From contig OW285187.1 in the NCBI GenBank assembly GCA_935421135.1, forward strand, positions 24,056,429 through 24,120,428: a stretch of DNA of 64,000 nt. The letters are read 5' to 3'. The position numbers and the translations under genes are program-made. The notes below the pieces were generated by a model. That model ran no database searches, was not told the DNA's origin, and saw only the letters and a list, made by a program, of their open reading frames with translations. Positions 22,768 to 34,400 of the stretch are shown in pieces. The first letter of the stretch is position 1, and each line of letters begins with the position of its first letter. The DNA comes from Bugulina stolonifera. Lineage: Eukaryota > Bryozoa > Gymnolaemata > Cheilostomatida > Bugulidae.

Positions 22768-23442
22768 AAGACCCTTCTCATGGCTACCCACATATGAGAG
22801 ACCATTTTGTTAACTTGTTACAAGATGTGCAGTAATTTCTATTTCACTTGCATGGAAATCTGTGTTAAAATTTATGTTAATGCAGCCTGTCCATCGCAAT
22901 TGGTGCACAAGATGATTTTCACTGTTTTTGTCGAAAATCCGAAATCGGTATCTCTTGTTTAAGTGGCCATGGGACACAAGATATTGTTTTTACATTGTTT
23001 TTAGTTATTTCATCAGATTCCTCACACATTCTTACCCCTAGTCAGTGAAAACTAGCAATGTAAGTCAATTAGATATGCCCGTTGTTAAGTTCTGAATAGT
23101 GTAAACAATAAATTATTGGTTCGAAAACTTTAAACCAGATTTTCTCAGTTCGCCTTTTTATGAAAATCGACAGATATGGACCCAGTATTATCCTGATAAA
23201 AATTGAACCGTTGGTGCTAGAATAAAAAGGAAAACAGATTTGAAATCCTCATAGATTTCTGCATCTGAAAACATACATATCTCAAAATCTTTGGGTACCT
23301 CCCGATGTCTGATTCTGATAGCAGGGGTCACATATATTTAACAAGAATCGAAAATTGAGTGCAATGAATCGATATTGAAAATGCTACAAATTAATCGTAT
23401 CGAGAATCGTTATCGATTCATCGTTGCAGGCCTATTGTCTAC

Positions 23443-24578
23443 TATTTTTAGGTTTAGGTTTATAACAGCGTCTATTTTAGTGATTAAAACCTAACTATTT
23501 TAACGTTAGACGTTAGTCCCCGGCCCATGCAACAGCAAAAGAGGCAATGAATATTGTTGTGACTTGACCTGTTTAAGTACTTGACACTATGGATATGTTT
23601 GTATACAAACATAACTACTATATAATTACAAGAAGCCTGACCCGACCATAAAGACACTAACCATGTATTTATTCACATAAGTGCGTATATAATGTATCAA
23701 TCAAGCACCTAAGTACCTACATTCATGTATATATACTGTACTTGTACTTGCATATATTTCTTGCGGGCTTCTAATCAAGCAAGACCCCTCACTATATATG
23801 TAGTCTTATAATGTTTACTGGTATCAGCATAAATCACAAGCTTCCTCTATTGCATGTAGTTTTCAAGGCCAATCTTGAGGCTTCCTAAGACTGTCACTAG
23901 GACCCACAGCTTTGAACACATAATAAGGTGCAGTACTTGCTACACCTGTTAATGCCGGTCTATACCCTGAGTAGATGACCCATGCATTGTATGGTCTAGT
24001 GAACTATTGTAGGCTAGTTAAGAACACCGTCCTTCACCTCTCCTGCTGATTTAAGTGCCTAGCCTTTGGGAGTTAGCTCCTACATCAACTAGGTCATGAG
24101 TATGAGGTCATCTTCCCCATAGCACCTAGGACTAGGCTGGTATTAGTACAGTACTAATACCAGCTCAAGTGCAGTGCCAGCCAAGTAGATGCTGACTAGC
24201 ATCTGCTTGGTTGGCACTGCACTTGAGCTGGTACTACTTTTGACACAACAACATATTTCAAGCGCCGGAAGTTTATACTCTATAACTTTTCAATCAGTTG
24301 CTTAAATGCATATAATGCTTGGTTGTGCCGGTTACCCTGCCATTACAAAAGTACGTTGTATATAGAGAGTTACCATCATATTGAAACTACAGTTAAATCA
24401 CCCTATTTATTATTGGTTCTTCCTATAAAATAAAAACTCAAATATTAACGTAAAATAATATAATTTATCCATAAAATTATATATATTCCAATTGAAGATC
24501 TATTTTTCCTACACTTCCCCAACACTATATACACCAACACTAAACCATTTCTGATCTGTCCTTTGAGAAAACATCAAG
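23443..24578. other. intergenic stretch between two hAT-like elements
   Basis: No gene is supported. It contains the hairpin repeat at 24151-24235. Confidence 0.55.
24151..24235 (+). repeat. long hairpin repeat
   Basis: The arms gtactaataccagctcaagt... and ...acttgagctggtac face each other, about 40 bp each, with a 5-bp loop near 24194-24198. One arm recurs at the window start (1-60), so this is a dispersed family. Confidence 0.75.
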
Positions 24579-27453
24579 CCTGTAACCAGTGTTCGAATTG
24601 TGGTTATACGGGAGTATACGGCGTGTACCCACCTCAATTTTGGTGGGTACACTGTCAGCAGGCGTGTACCCTCATGGTAATTGACTAGTTTTGCTGAAGA
24701 CACGGCAGTTTTCGCAATCGAAATAGGTTTACTGGTTGCTGAGTGACTGCTGATCGTAAAATTTCCCTCTAATCTAGCGATCGTTTGATTGATAATAGCG
24801 TGTTAAGTCAATCCCGAAATGTCAAAGTAAGTTTATAGTAGCTTGGACCAGCAACCTGCACACAAATAAATCCTTCTGCTTTACTGACAAAGTTAGTCAT
24901 TGTATCAATGGTTTCAAAGGACTTGAATATGGGTTCCACTTTCTTTAGTATTTTCAGCTTTCCGAATGCGTTTGCAGAGCCATGAAAACTTTTTGATAAG
25001 GACAGTGGCCAAACAGTTGAATCTAAAAGTTTTTTTTTAGCTCTAAACCTAAATCTTAAAAGTTAATTGTTGTACTCTATTGGAATTTGACGTTTGACTG
25101 AGTGATAAATATCGGAGATAGTTGTATTTTTCCTACTTTGCTAATAAAATATAAAATACAAAAATTAAAAATAAATATTTATTCAATATGATCATCCATG
25201 ATGTTGTATATAACAATAACATAAATATTCGTATTTGTTAGATTATCACTAGAGAAAGAATCTGCATTCAATAATATAGCATATAAATAATAAATCAAAC
25301 ATTATATAAAAAAAATAAATAATTATTTATTATAGTGATTATATTATTATAAATAATAGAATTAGAAGTGAATCAATAGAATTAGATAATCAAATGGTAA
25401 TCATATCATAATGATAACCATAATTATTTATATTTTCATTAATCTTATATAAAATAAATTATTTTGATGATAATTGTTGTAGCAATACGCCTACATCAAG
25501 TATAAATAAATATATTGCTTTCTGGATTGTCACAAGAACAAGAGTCGATATTCAATAAATAAAAATTAAAATATAGAATAGAAATAAATCGTTTTTAATT
25601 GAACAGGGAATTAGATAATTAATTTATATTTAATGATCATTATTGTATCGAATATTTAATGTAAATAATATAGCAATTGTTGTATTGTTTTATATAAAAT
25701 ATTTTAATCTAACGTTGATATTTTTATTCTAGAATAGGTAGGAATACTATTTGTTTTTGCACATAGTATAAGTATTGAATTTCAACAGTTGTAGGTATTG
25801 CTCTACTATTGCAAACTACTTCCAAGTTTAGTAAGTGAGGCAAAGAGTGAGGTTGTGACAAATTGAAATTCACAGAGAGCTAAGAAGAATCCTGTCACTG
25901 TTTAATCTAGATGGTACTAGTAGAAACTATGTATTTGGATTGAGCTTGGTTTCACTGGTTGACTGCAATTAAAGTAATCGTTTTGTTTGTATTCTCTATT
26001 TTTGTTGTATTGAGGTGATTCATTGCTTTCAGAAGTCCACAAAAGACCACAGGTAATGAAGTTGTATGCTGCCTATTAGTGTACTTGCATGCTGCATATT
26101 AGTGTACTTGCATGCTGTCTATTAGTATACTTGAATGCTGCCTAGTAACCTACATGCATGATAGTTTGTCGAGTATTTTAGGTAGCTGAATAGTCTTTTT
26201 AGGCAATACTATATTTTTAGTTTACATTGAATTTACTGTCAGTATGATTTGATGTTTCTTGCTAAGGTTATATTCGGCCATGGATTTAACTTTGAGGCCA
26301 GTTTTTACTAGTGGTGCCAATTTATAAAACATTTAGCATTTTTGGAAGATGTTGTCACAAGTGGTGAGGATACTTGGAATACAGTGTTTAGTGATCCAAA
26401 AGAAGCTGGTGAGGAATTTAATTTTGCAGAAATAATACCCTAATTTATATTTTTCATATCTACTGCTCGCTGGTGAAGCTGTTTTTTTCTAACATTGCTG
26501 TACTGGTGTTGTGGCAATGTCTTCTGTTCACTTTTCTAGGTGATTAGGCACTGTAGAGACCATTGGTTCAAACCCCAGTCAGGGCCTGGTGTTTTCATGG
26601 ATTTGATGCAAGACCTGACAGCTCCCACAGATAACTTCCTTAAATTAACAAAATTATAATAATATTAGAGAAAACCCAGTGAGTAGTACATGTATATATC
26701 CTAGATAAATTGGTGAAACTCCTTTACACAGGTATATATGTTTTATAGGCTTCAACCTTTTCCTTATAGCTGTTGTTCAAATAACATTACTGGTGTTATA
26801 TATTAAAGTCTACAGGTAGGTTGTGACAAGGGAAATACATGTATTTTATTGTATAATACTTTTGTTCATTATAATTTTGTTGATAAACTTCAACTCCTTC
26901 CCTTCTCTAATGTTGATGTCAATGTCATAGCTGTTTTGTTGAATTACTATAGTTTTCATACAGTTGCAGTTACATGCTGTTGTTGTTTGTGTTTATATAC
27001 TTTTGACAAAATATACAACTGTAAAATGTTGTAGTTCAGCATTTTGTAATAAATAAAGAAGTTGTTTTCTCCTTGACTACATGTACTTTTATTACAGTGA
27101 AAGAAAGATAAGGGGAGTTGTCGTGTTTTAAATAATGTAGATCTATTCATTCTTACAATCAATGCAGCAGTAATACAAAATTGAAGGACACAAAGCACAC
27201 TCAGTAGTTTCAAATAATATAAGGAATGGTCTACATTGGTACCATGTACTCTGTGTAAAGAGGTTACTCATTAGCTATCAACCATAATTAGAAATTGTCC
27301 TCCCTTGTTTTGTCTTGCTGAAATGGGAGAACAACTTCTAATTATGATCTGCAGCTTCTGAGTGATCAATGCACCCTTTAGGAAAGGTCCTAAGATTGCA
27401 GGTAGGTACCGTGTACCCACCTCATTTGTTCCACTTCGAACACTGCCTGTAAC
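24579..27453. mobile_element. hAT-like element, 2.86 kb
   Basis: The element is 24587-27445, with an exact 8-bp duplication cctgtaac at 24579-24586 and 27446-27453. The ends are cagtgttcgaa and ttcgaacactg, and the subterminal motif gtgtacccacctca is shared by both ends. The interior is very AT-rich and contains a SINE-like copy. No transposase frame was recognised. The 509-bp element at 52234-52742 has the same ends and subterminal motif. Confidence 0.85.
26500..26635 (+). repeat. SINE-like repeat, copy 4
   Basis: Same family as 15585-15727, with B-box-like ggttcaaaccccagtcaggg and the tail ggtgttttcatgga. The A-box end is diverged. Confidence 0.6.
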
Positions 27454-28761
27454 GGTAAATTGGTTTAGCACTTTCTAATTTTTCTAGTCTTGTAATTTTT
27501 TAATGAACCGTGGTTATGGCGTTATCATTTATCCGACTGTGATATTGGTATATTACTAATAAATACAGAATTATCAAGTAGATATTATATTCATGAGAAA
27601 ATAATTCTAGTTATGAAGTCAATAATATAAAAAGCAAACAGCACCAAAGTTGCTAGATACTAGTAACTTGGGCAGCATTAATTTTTTCTTACTTTTGTTA
27701 CCCATGTAAACAAAACAGTTACCAACGATGTGTACGACTATCTTGCTCTTTAAAACAAGTAAGGAAGAAGCAAAAGCGTAAGACATCAAGGGGAAATTAT
27801 AGCCTGTGATTAAAGATTTCCGGTGACTCAAACTCCATGGGCCCCGATACTATTTTCCCGCCATTGAATCTAAGTCTTTCCAAGCAACTTTCCAGTTTTG
27901 TAATAGGTTTTATCTAATCTATCTGTAACCTTTTACTCCTTACTATAACTATTTAATAGCAATATAATAATGTATATAGTTATCTAATATATCATCAGTT
28001 AGTGTCAGCTGTTTATTACTTGTACATCTTATTGTTTTTATTCCATTCACCATATGTCACTGCTATCCATCTCGTTACCATTCTCATCCTACTAAATTTA
28101 AAATTAATTAGTAATTTGTAAATACAATAACAATTAAAATAAAAAATAATATAACTATTAAGATATATAAATATAAAACAGGTAAAATCAAAATATTAAT
28201 ATATATTTAATTATAATTGATATAAATATTGTTGTTAATTATATGTCAGTATGAGCATATGTTAAATATTATATTTTCTTTGTATACAATCACATATCTC
28301 GACTCACTGTCTGTAACTCTGATTCGGACTAAACAGAACACCGAGATCTGCTCCAAAGACCAAAGCTCTTTGGTCTTTTAATAGTAGTCTTATCAAGGCT
28401 TATCTGATGTTAATCTAAAAGTAAATATTTGTATCAAATATTGTGATATAAAATGTCTGTCTGTGGGTAGCGCACAACCAGTACATCACATACACTAGGT
28501 ATCAAGCATATTCAGCTAAAGGTCAATCAAGGACTCTAGGCTCCCAACAGAACAGTGTCTTAGGGTGTTAGTTATTGTTATGCAACTGCTCAACAGGTCT
28601 GGCGTGCCCTATAATCACAATGTAGGCCTATATATAAATTACATGTCATTATGTGTGCGCCTAGGACTGACCCTGCTCTGTGTCGGTACACTAGGTGCTT
28701 CGGTCCTCAGTTCCCCGTGGTCGCTGGACTGGGAGACGTCTTGGTAGTCATACTCCTCCAG
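27454..28761. other. geneless AT-rich stretch
   Basis: No gene supported. Part of it (about 28080-28270) is nearly pure A/T. Confidence 0.55.
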
Positions 28762-30301
28762 AGATATAATATAAAGGCTAGATAGGGCACCCTGTGTTAA
28801 CGCTCCAATGCCCAAATGTCTGATTTAATTGTTGGGAAAACTAACAACGTAGTGTGATCTCACCATGGAGTTGGGAGCCATTCAATAATGGCTCACACTA
28901 TATATTATAATGGAATACTGCAGCCTAAACTAGCTCCACTTTGGTTTAAATCAAGCCCTGCTGCTATGGTATCCTGGCAAATTGATGACTATATAGCACA
29001 TGACCACATGAAGGCCTATCAGCTGGTACTAAACACCACCTATTTACACTGTCGAAAAGTGCTAAAAATTGCTAATGTAAACATGATGTACACTTCAATA
29101 AGTTTCCAAAGTCCTTGTCCTTGAGAATAGTACATTGCCTGCTGTCAGCAGGTACTGTACTATTAGCATACGTTATCAGGCTGCTGATGACTGTCTTTAT
29201 AGGAGAGGTGCTATGGCTAGCACATAGCAGTCGTTGGAAATGTTATTTGTGGCAGCATAAGAGAGTGTTCGTATAATAGCTTCTGATGTATGAGCTTACA
29301 CATTCCTTCAACTTGGAGGAGCTGTCTAATAGATCTTTAGTGATCTGGCAGAGTTTAGAGACAATAGGGTTGGGATGTGTTAGACCTCCACGGTTCTTAA
29401 TAGATATTAGTATTAGATCATAGACTAATACACGTGAAAGCTAAATGCAAAGTGAAGCATCACTGGAGTATGGAGTGTAAGTGCATAAGGCTACCTGCTG
29501 TGCACATGGGCTATTACACGGCATGGGCTATTACGTGTCATGGGTACATGACACGCTGTATCCATGTGCAATGTATTTTATTGTAATCTTGTTAAACCAA
29601 AACAGCATGAAGTGCCAATAAACAAGGTTAGCAATTGACATGTGGGTGCTTAGTATTATAACTGTTTTAGACTCACTTTACAGGTTTGCAACTATCTGTT
29701 CTGTGGCACTGTGGTCAAGGCATGCCTGACTATACAATTGGCAAAATAAGTTAGTGTGAGACCAAAACAGCATGCTGCTCCAATTGTTACACTCAGTACT
29801 AACTAACTACTAACATGGTTTCAAACATTAGAACCAATTAATTGCTTTTAGGGAGTGTGAAAATAAACATTTACCCTCACTTGACATGCTTCTTCATGGT
29901 AATAAATTTGCAAAACAATGATATGTCAAAACACAAGGACTTTGGAAACTTATTGAAGTGTACATCATGTTTACATGTACATTAGCAATTTTGAGTACTT
30001 TTAGACAGTGTAAATAGGTAGTGTTTAGTACCAGCTGATAGGCCTTCATGTGGCCATGTGCTATGTAGTCATCAATTTGCCAGGATACCGGTTTTATGGC
30101 AGCAGTGTTTGATTTAAACCAAAGTGGAGCTAGTTTAGGCTGCAGTATTCCATTATAATATATAGTGTGAGCCATCATTGAATGGCTCCCAACTCCATGG
30201 TGAGATTACGTTACGTTGTTGTTTTTCCCAACAATTAAATAAGACATTTGAGCATTGGAGGGTTAACACAGGGTGCCCTATCTAGTCTTTATATTATATC
30301 T
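28762..30301. mobile_element. fold-back element with 360-bp inverted arms
   Basis: Arms 28762-29118 and 29933-30301 are inverted copies (agatataatataaag outermost, then gatagggcaccctgtgttaa) enclosing about 0.8 kb. Both arms keep the same short open frame, which begins with MAHTIYYNGILQPKLAP. This frame is a consequence of the duplication. No target-site duplication was found. The arms differ by small indels, for example near 28965-28975 against 30085-30100. Confidence 0.78.
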
Positions 30302-30993
30302 ATGTGCTCCTCTGTCAAGATGCTGAGTGCTTAACAAGATTATGTTGCTTTATTGTAATCTAAAGCACAACTGACTTACGCTTACCACAAAAAATGTGGT
30401 GTCTTTATACAAAACAGGCTCCACCCAGGGCCTGATGGGCCATCAGCCTACAATATTACAATAATGCCCTTTAGGTGACTTATCCAAAAATTCTCAGACC
30501 TGATGTAACATCAGGAGGTACAGCCATAATAAAAAACATCACAAAGAACACTCATGGGGAAATGACTTTAGGTCGATCCATCAAGGTCAGGCGAAGTATT
30601 GCATTGTAGGTAGAGGCAATTCAAATTAAGTAAACAATTTGCAATTATAACAGTATGAACCAGGTCCTTACCCAACATTGTACGCACAAGCATAGTTATT
30701 TACATATGAGCATGCATGATTGTCAGCTAAGGTTCAGGTAATTATAGAGATTCTAGCTGCTTATCACAGTATTTTATAAAACCGAAGTTCTGAAACGGTC
30801 TAATATTCTCTCTTAGGCCCCCTTGTCTTGTAGTCTGAATTAGATTGGTTGGATTTGCTACCAACTATTACATTACTATTACAATCAAATTATATAGCAG
30901 TTAGGGTTTGTATTTTAGAGTTACAGTTTGTATCGGTTCCAGTTAGTCATCAAAATAATGAAAATTAGGACTACATTAAGTTTAACGTTAACA
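30302..30993. other. geneless stretch
   Basis: No gene or clear repeat boundary recognised. Confidence 0.5.
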
Positions 30994-31192
30994 TGAATAA
31001 CAAGACGAGACACATTTTTTATTTTTGTTGACTCCTTATATTTTGATGTATATCCATACATCATCATCAGAGGAATGACGATGATGATATATGGATATAC
31101 ATCGGAATATAAGGAGTCAACAGAAATAAGAATTGTGTCTCGTCTTGTTATTCATCATTAAGATACTTGCTCGCACTAACATTTTCCAATAT
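30994..31192 (+). mobile_element. fold-back MITE, copy 2 (just upstream of POLD1)
   Basis: Arms meet around about 31068-31085 (tgaataacaagacgagacac outermost), followed by the same tail as copy 1. It ends 246 bp before the POLD1 ATG, so it probably lies in the promoter or 5' UTR. Confidence 0.8.
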
Positions 31193-31437
31193 AATGTTAA
31201 CATGCATAAACCTTCAGTATCTTTTAAAATTTTATTAGTTACAACAATGAGGAACCTTGGTTATGTAAAATTGCACCTACACGCAAGCTTTATCATTTTC
31301 GATTGCATCGTTCTTGCTTCTGCAGTTTGTATTAGCATGCATGTGTTAGACTTAAATTCCATGTGTATTTGGTCAGCATGGTGACAATGAAGTGAACATG
31401 CAAAGATATTTTCTGGGTTTCCGATAGAAATAGAGTG

Positions 31438-34400
31438 ATGGCTACCAATAAACGAAATGCTCCATCACGCAGTTATGATACAAAAAAGCCTAAAAAAGAT
31501 GGGGATTCTCAGGAGGACCCATCAGCTTTTGAGATGGAATTGGCAATGTTTGACGAAGAAATGGACATAGATTTCTCGCAGGAGTCTGAAGGTATGTGTG
31601 TATTTGCATTCGGTCAAAATTCTGAAAAGTGTAAGCTGTTGAATTTGTGTTTTAGCCGTGTTGTTTATTTAGGTGCTGGACCAGATGTAGATCCCAATGC
31701 TGTTAGCTGTTGGTCTCGGCCTCAGTTGGAGACTCCTTTAAACGCGAGTAAAGATGCAATTGTCTTTCAACAGATTGATATCGACCACTATGTGGGTAGG
31801 TAGGCCTATTCAATTCATGATTCTAAAATGTCAAATTAACAATATTTCGGTCACCTCTTGGCACTAAAATTTAAAAGTTGTTTTTATCTCTCATTCCACA
31901 CACTGACTTCTACATTGCTATTAGAGTGAACACATGTAGGTTCACCACATTCTTAGTCTATACAGATTTTTCATTGGTCAGGGAGACATATGGATGGGAT
32001 GCCAGGTGCTCAGAAAGGTCCAGTACCTATCATTAGGATGTACGGAGTAACGATGGAGGGTCACAGTGTCCTCGCTCATGTTCACGGTTTTCATCCTCAC
32101 TTTTTCGTAAAAGCCCCAAAAAATTTTCAAGCAGTTCACTGCACAGATTTTAAGGTTAGTATTTTTTATATTGTATAGTCAGACATTTACATTGTACTGT
32201 GAAACACTTTACAATAATGTAGTAAATTATAACAGACATTTTCATTACGGTGTCCCCAGCATGCATTGCTCTTATTTGGTCTGTTTGTTCCATCATTGTT
32301 AATCATTACAGAGCTGCTTAAACAGAAAGGTGCTCTCTGATATGAGGTCTAATAAAGACAATGTTGAGGAAGCCGTGCTGGCTGTGGAAGTTACCAGCAA
32401 AGAAAGTTAGTTCACCTATATAATATGCTCAAATGACCTATTTGACGTTATTACAATCGTGGTACCCACATGGCGTTAGATTCGTAGCTTGTGTAGCACA
32501 TTTGCTTGCTAACATCACCAATCTATAGAATTTACTCACTGCAAATTCAACAGAACAAAGATTATGTCATCCTAGATATGGTAACGTTATCCAATACCTT
32601 ATTAGCTAGCATATCCGGTGTTACTAGGTAGTTTAGCTGTTTACCCTCTGTCGCCATGTAATATTCTTTAGGTATATATGGTTACCATGGGAACAGGAAA
32701 GAAGACTTCTTGAAGATCACACTAGCCATCCCTCGGTTAGTCGCACCAGCTAAAAGGCTGCTTGAGAGAGACTTTGCATTTGCTCATTACCCAATGCAGG
32801 AATACCAGGCATATGAATCAAATGTGGAGTTTGAAATTAGGTAAGACGTATGAAGCGTGTGTTATCTCAGTTGATTTGGTTACATAACATACTCGTACCA
32901 TGTTATCATAAATCTTCAATGTTGTTTCCAAGTTACTGCTGCTCTCTATTCTGTTATCAGTGTACTAATGGAGTCTGACCTTACCTATGTATAATACACA
33001 TCTTTTACAGTAGCACGTATGGATACATATTCTTTCAATGCAGGTTTATGGTAGACCAGGATGTGGTTGGCTGTAATTGGATAGAAATACCAGCTACCAA
33101 GTATTCGCTGCGTACACTTGGTAATAAATGGAGCTCACGTTGTCAGATAGAACTTGATGTTTCGTATGAGGATTTTATATCTCATTCCGCTGAGGGTGAA
33201 TGGTCCAAGTGTGCTCCTTTCCGTATACTTAGCTTTGATATCGAGTGTGCAGGACGAAGAGGTAATCTACCCTTGCATAAACTATTACTATTCTAGTAAT
33301 AAGGGTATTTGTTTGTCACTCTCCGTTCCCAATGAAAGACTAAACGTCTCTGTGGGTATGCAAAAAGTCACACAAGCTTAACACAATTTTGTGAGAAGAG
33401 CAAGTATCATAATGAAAGTATTAAACCATCTAGCAAAAGACATTTCCCAGGAGTCTATAACCCCACAAATACCCTTTATATGAAGAATCAAATGTGTTTC
33501 GACAACAGTATCTTACACAATGGTGTCAATGAATGGTGTCAATATATTGTCAAATATTGTACATGTGTTTTGTTCAATGATATTGTTGGGATGTTCTTTG
33601 AAGGAATATTTCCTGAGCCTGACAAAGACCCTGTTATTCAGATTGCTAATATGGTGGTAAACCAGGGGGAGAAGACTCCATTCATACGCAATGTGTTTAC
33701 TCTCAACACTTGTGCTCCCATAGTTGGGTCTAAGGTGCACTCATACAACACAGAGAAAGAGCTGCTTGATGTAAGAATACTATATGATATGGATTACTGT
33801 TATTTCAACATATCATACAACTGGGATATATAAATTAGGTTGAAGTTATGTTTATACAGTACATGTAGGTGTAGATATTTTGACTGCTAATTGTCCAACA
33901 ACTTCTAACGATATAATTGTTCATACAATTAAATCTGTACAAACTTATATTGAGTTACTGTCTTGTCAGCTATACCCATGTGTCTCAAATATTCAAAATA
34001 TTTTGAAGCTAACTAGTTCTATTTGTTGCTTTAGCAATGGGCTAAGTTTGTCCGTGAAGTAGATCCAGACATCATCACTGGTTACAATATTCAGAACTTT
34101 GACCTGCCGTATGTGATAAACAGAGCCGAGCACCTCAAGGTATGTAGTGGTCATTGGGAGTGTTACCTGTTCTCATTTTTTGCATGTTGATGGACCACTT
34201 GTAGTTTGAACTGCATAGGTTTATATACTGGTTTATATACTTGCGTCCAAGCACTTGATGAGATTATCTATCTGAACAATGTACTCATTTGACTTACAAG
34301 TAAGCATACCTCTGGCATAATTTTATTCAAATGACTCTGTTTGTTATAATATGATGTTTGGGTTGTATGCTTGCTTTGCTGTACATCTACATGTATGTGC

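Larger units (their letters stand above)
20755..23336. mobile_element. nested inverted-repeat unit inside the hAT-like element
   Basis: The ends tatgtgacccctgctatcag and atcrgacatcg are repeated inverted at about 23303-23336. The unit is 2.6 kb. It may be an independent transposon or an inner part of the larger element. TA at the borders would suit a Tc1/mariner-type insertion but is not diagnostic. It contains the coding-like segments at 21921-22059 and 22625-22767. Confidence 0.5.
19116..23442. mobile_element. hAT-like element with exact 8-bp duplication, composite interior
   Basis: The element is 19124-23434, flanked by ttgtctac at 19116-19123 and 23435-23442. The inverted ends begin taggcctgcaacgat. 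Eight-bp duplications and short inverted ends starting YAGGCCTGCA fit the hAT superfamily. No hAT transposase was recognised. The interior is composite: an LTR-like block (about 19620-20610), a tRNA-like sequence (20657-20731), and a nested unit bounded by inverted repeats at 20755 and 23336. A second hAT-like element with related ends is at 46589-48202. Confidence 0.82.

Noticed and set aside
28888..29124. Small protein gene with a paralogue at 30178-29894
   Set aside because: Both frames lie in inverted arms of one fold-back element, so their conservation follows from the duplication.
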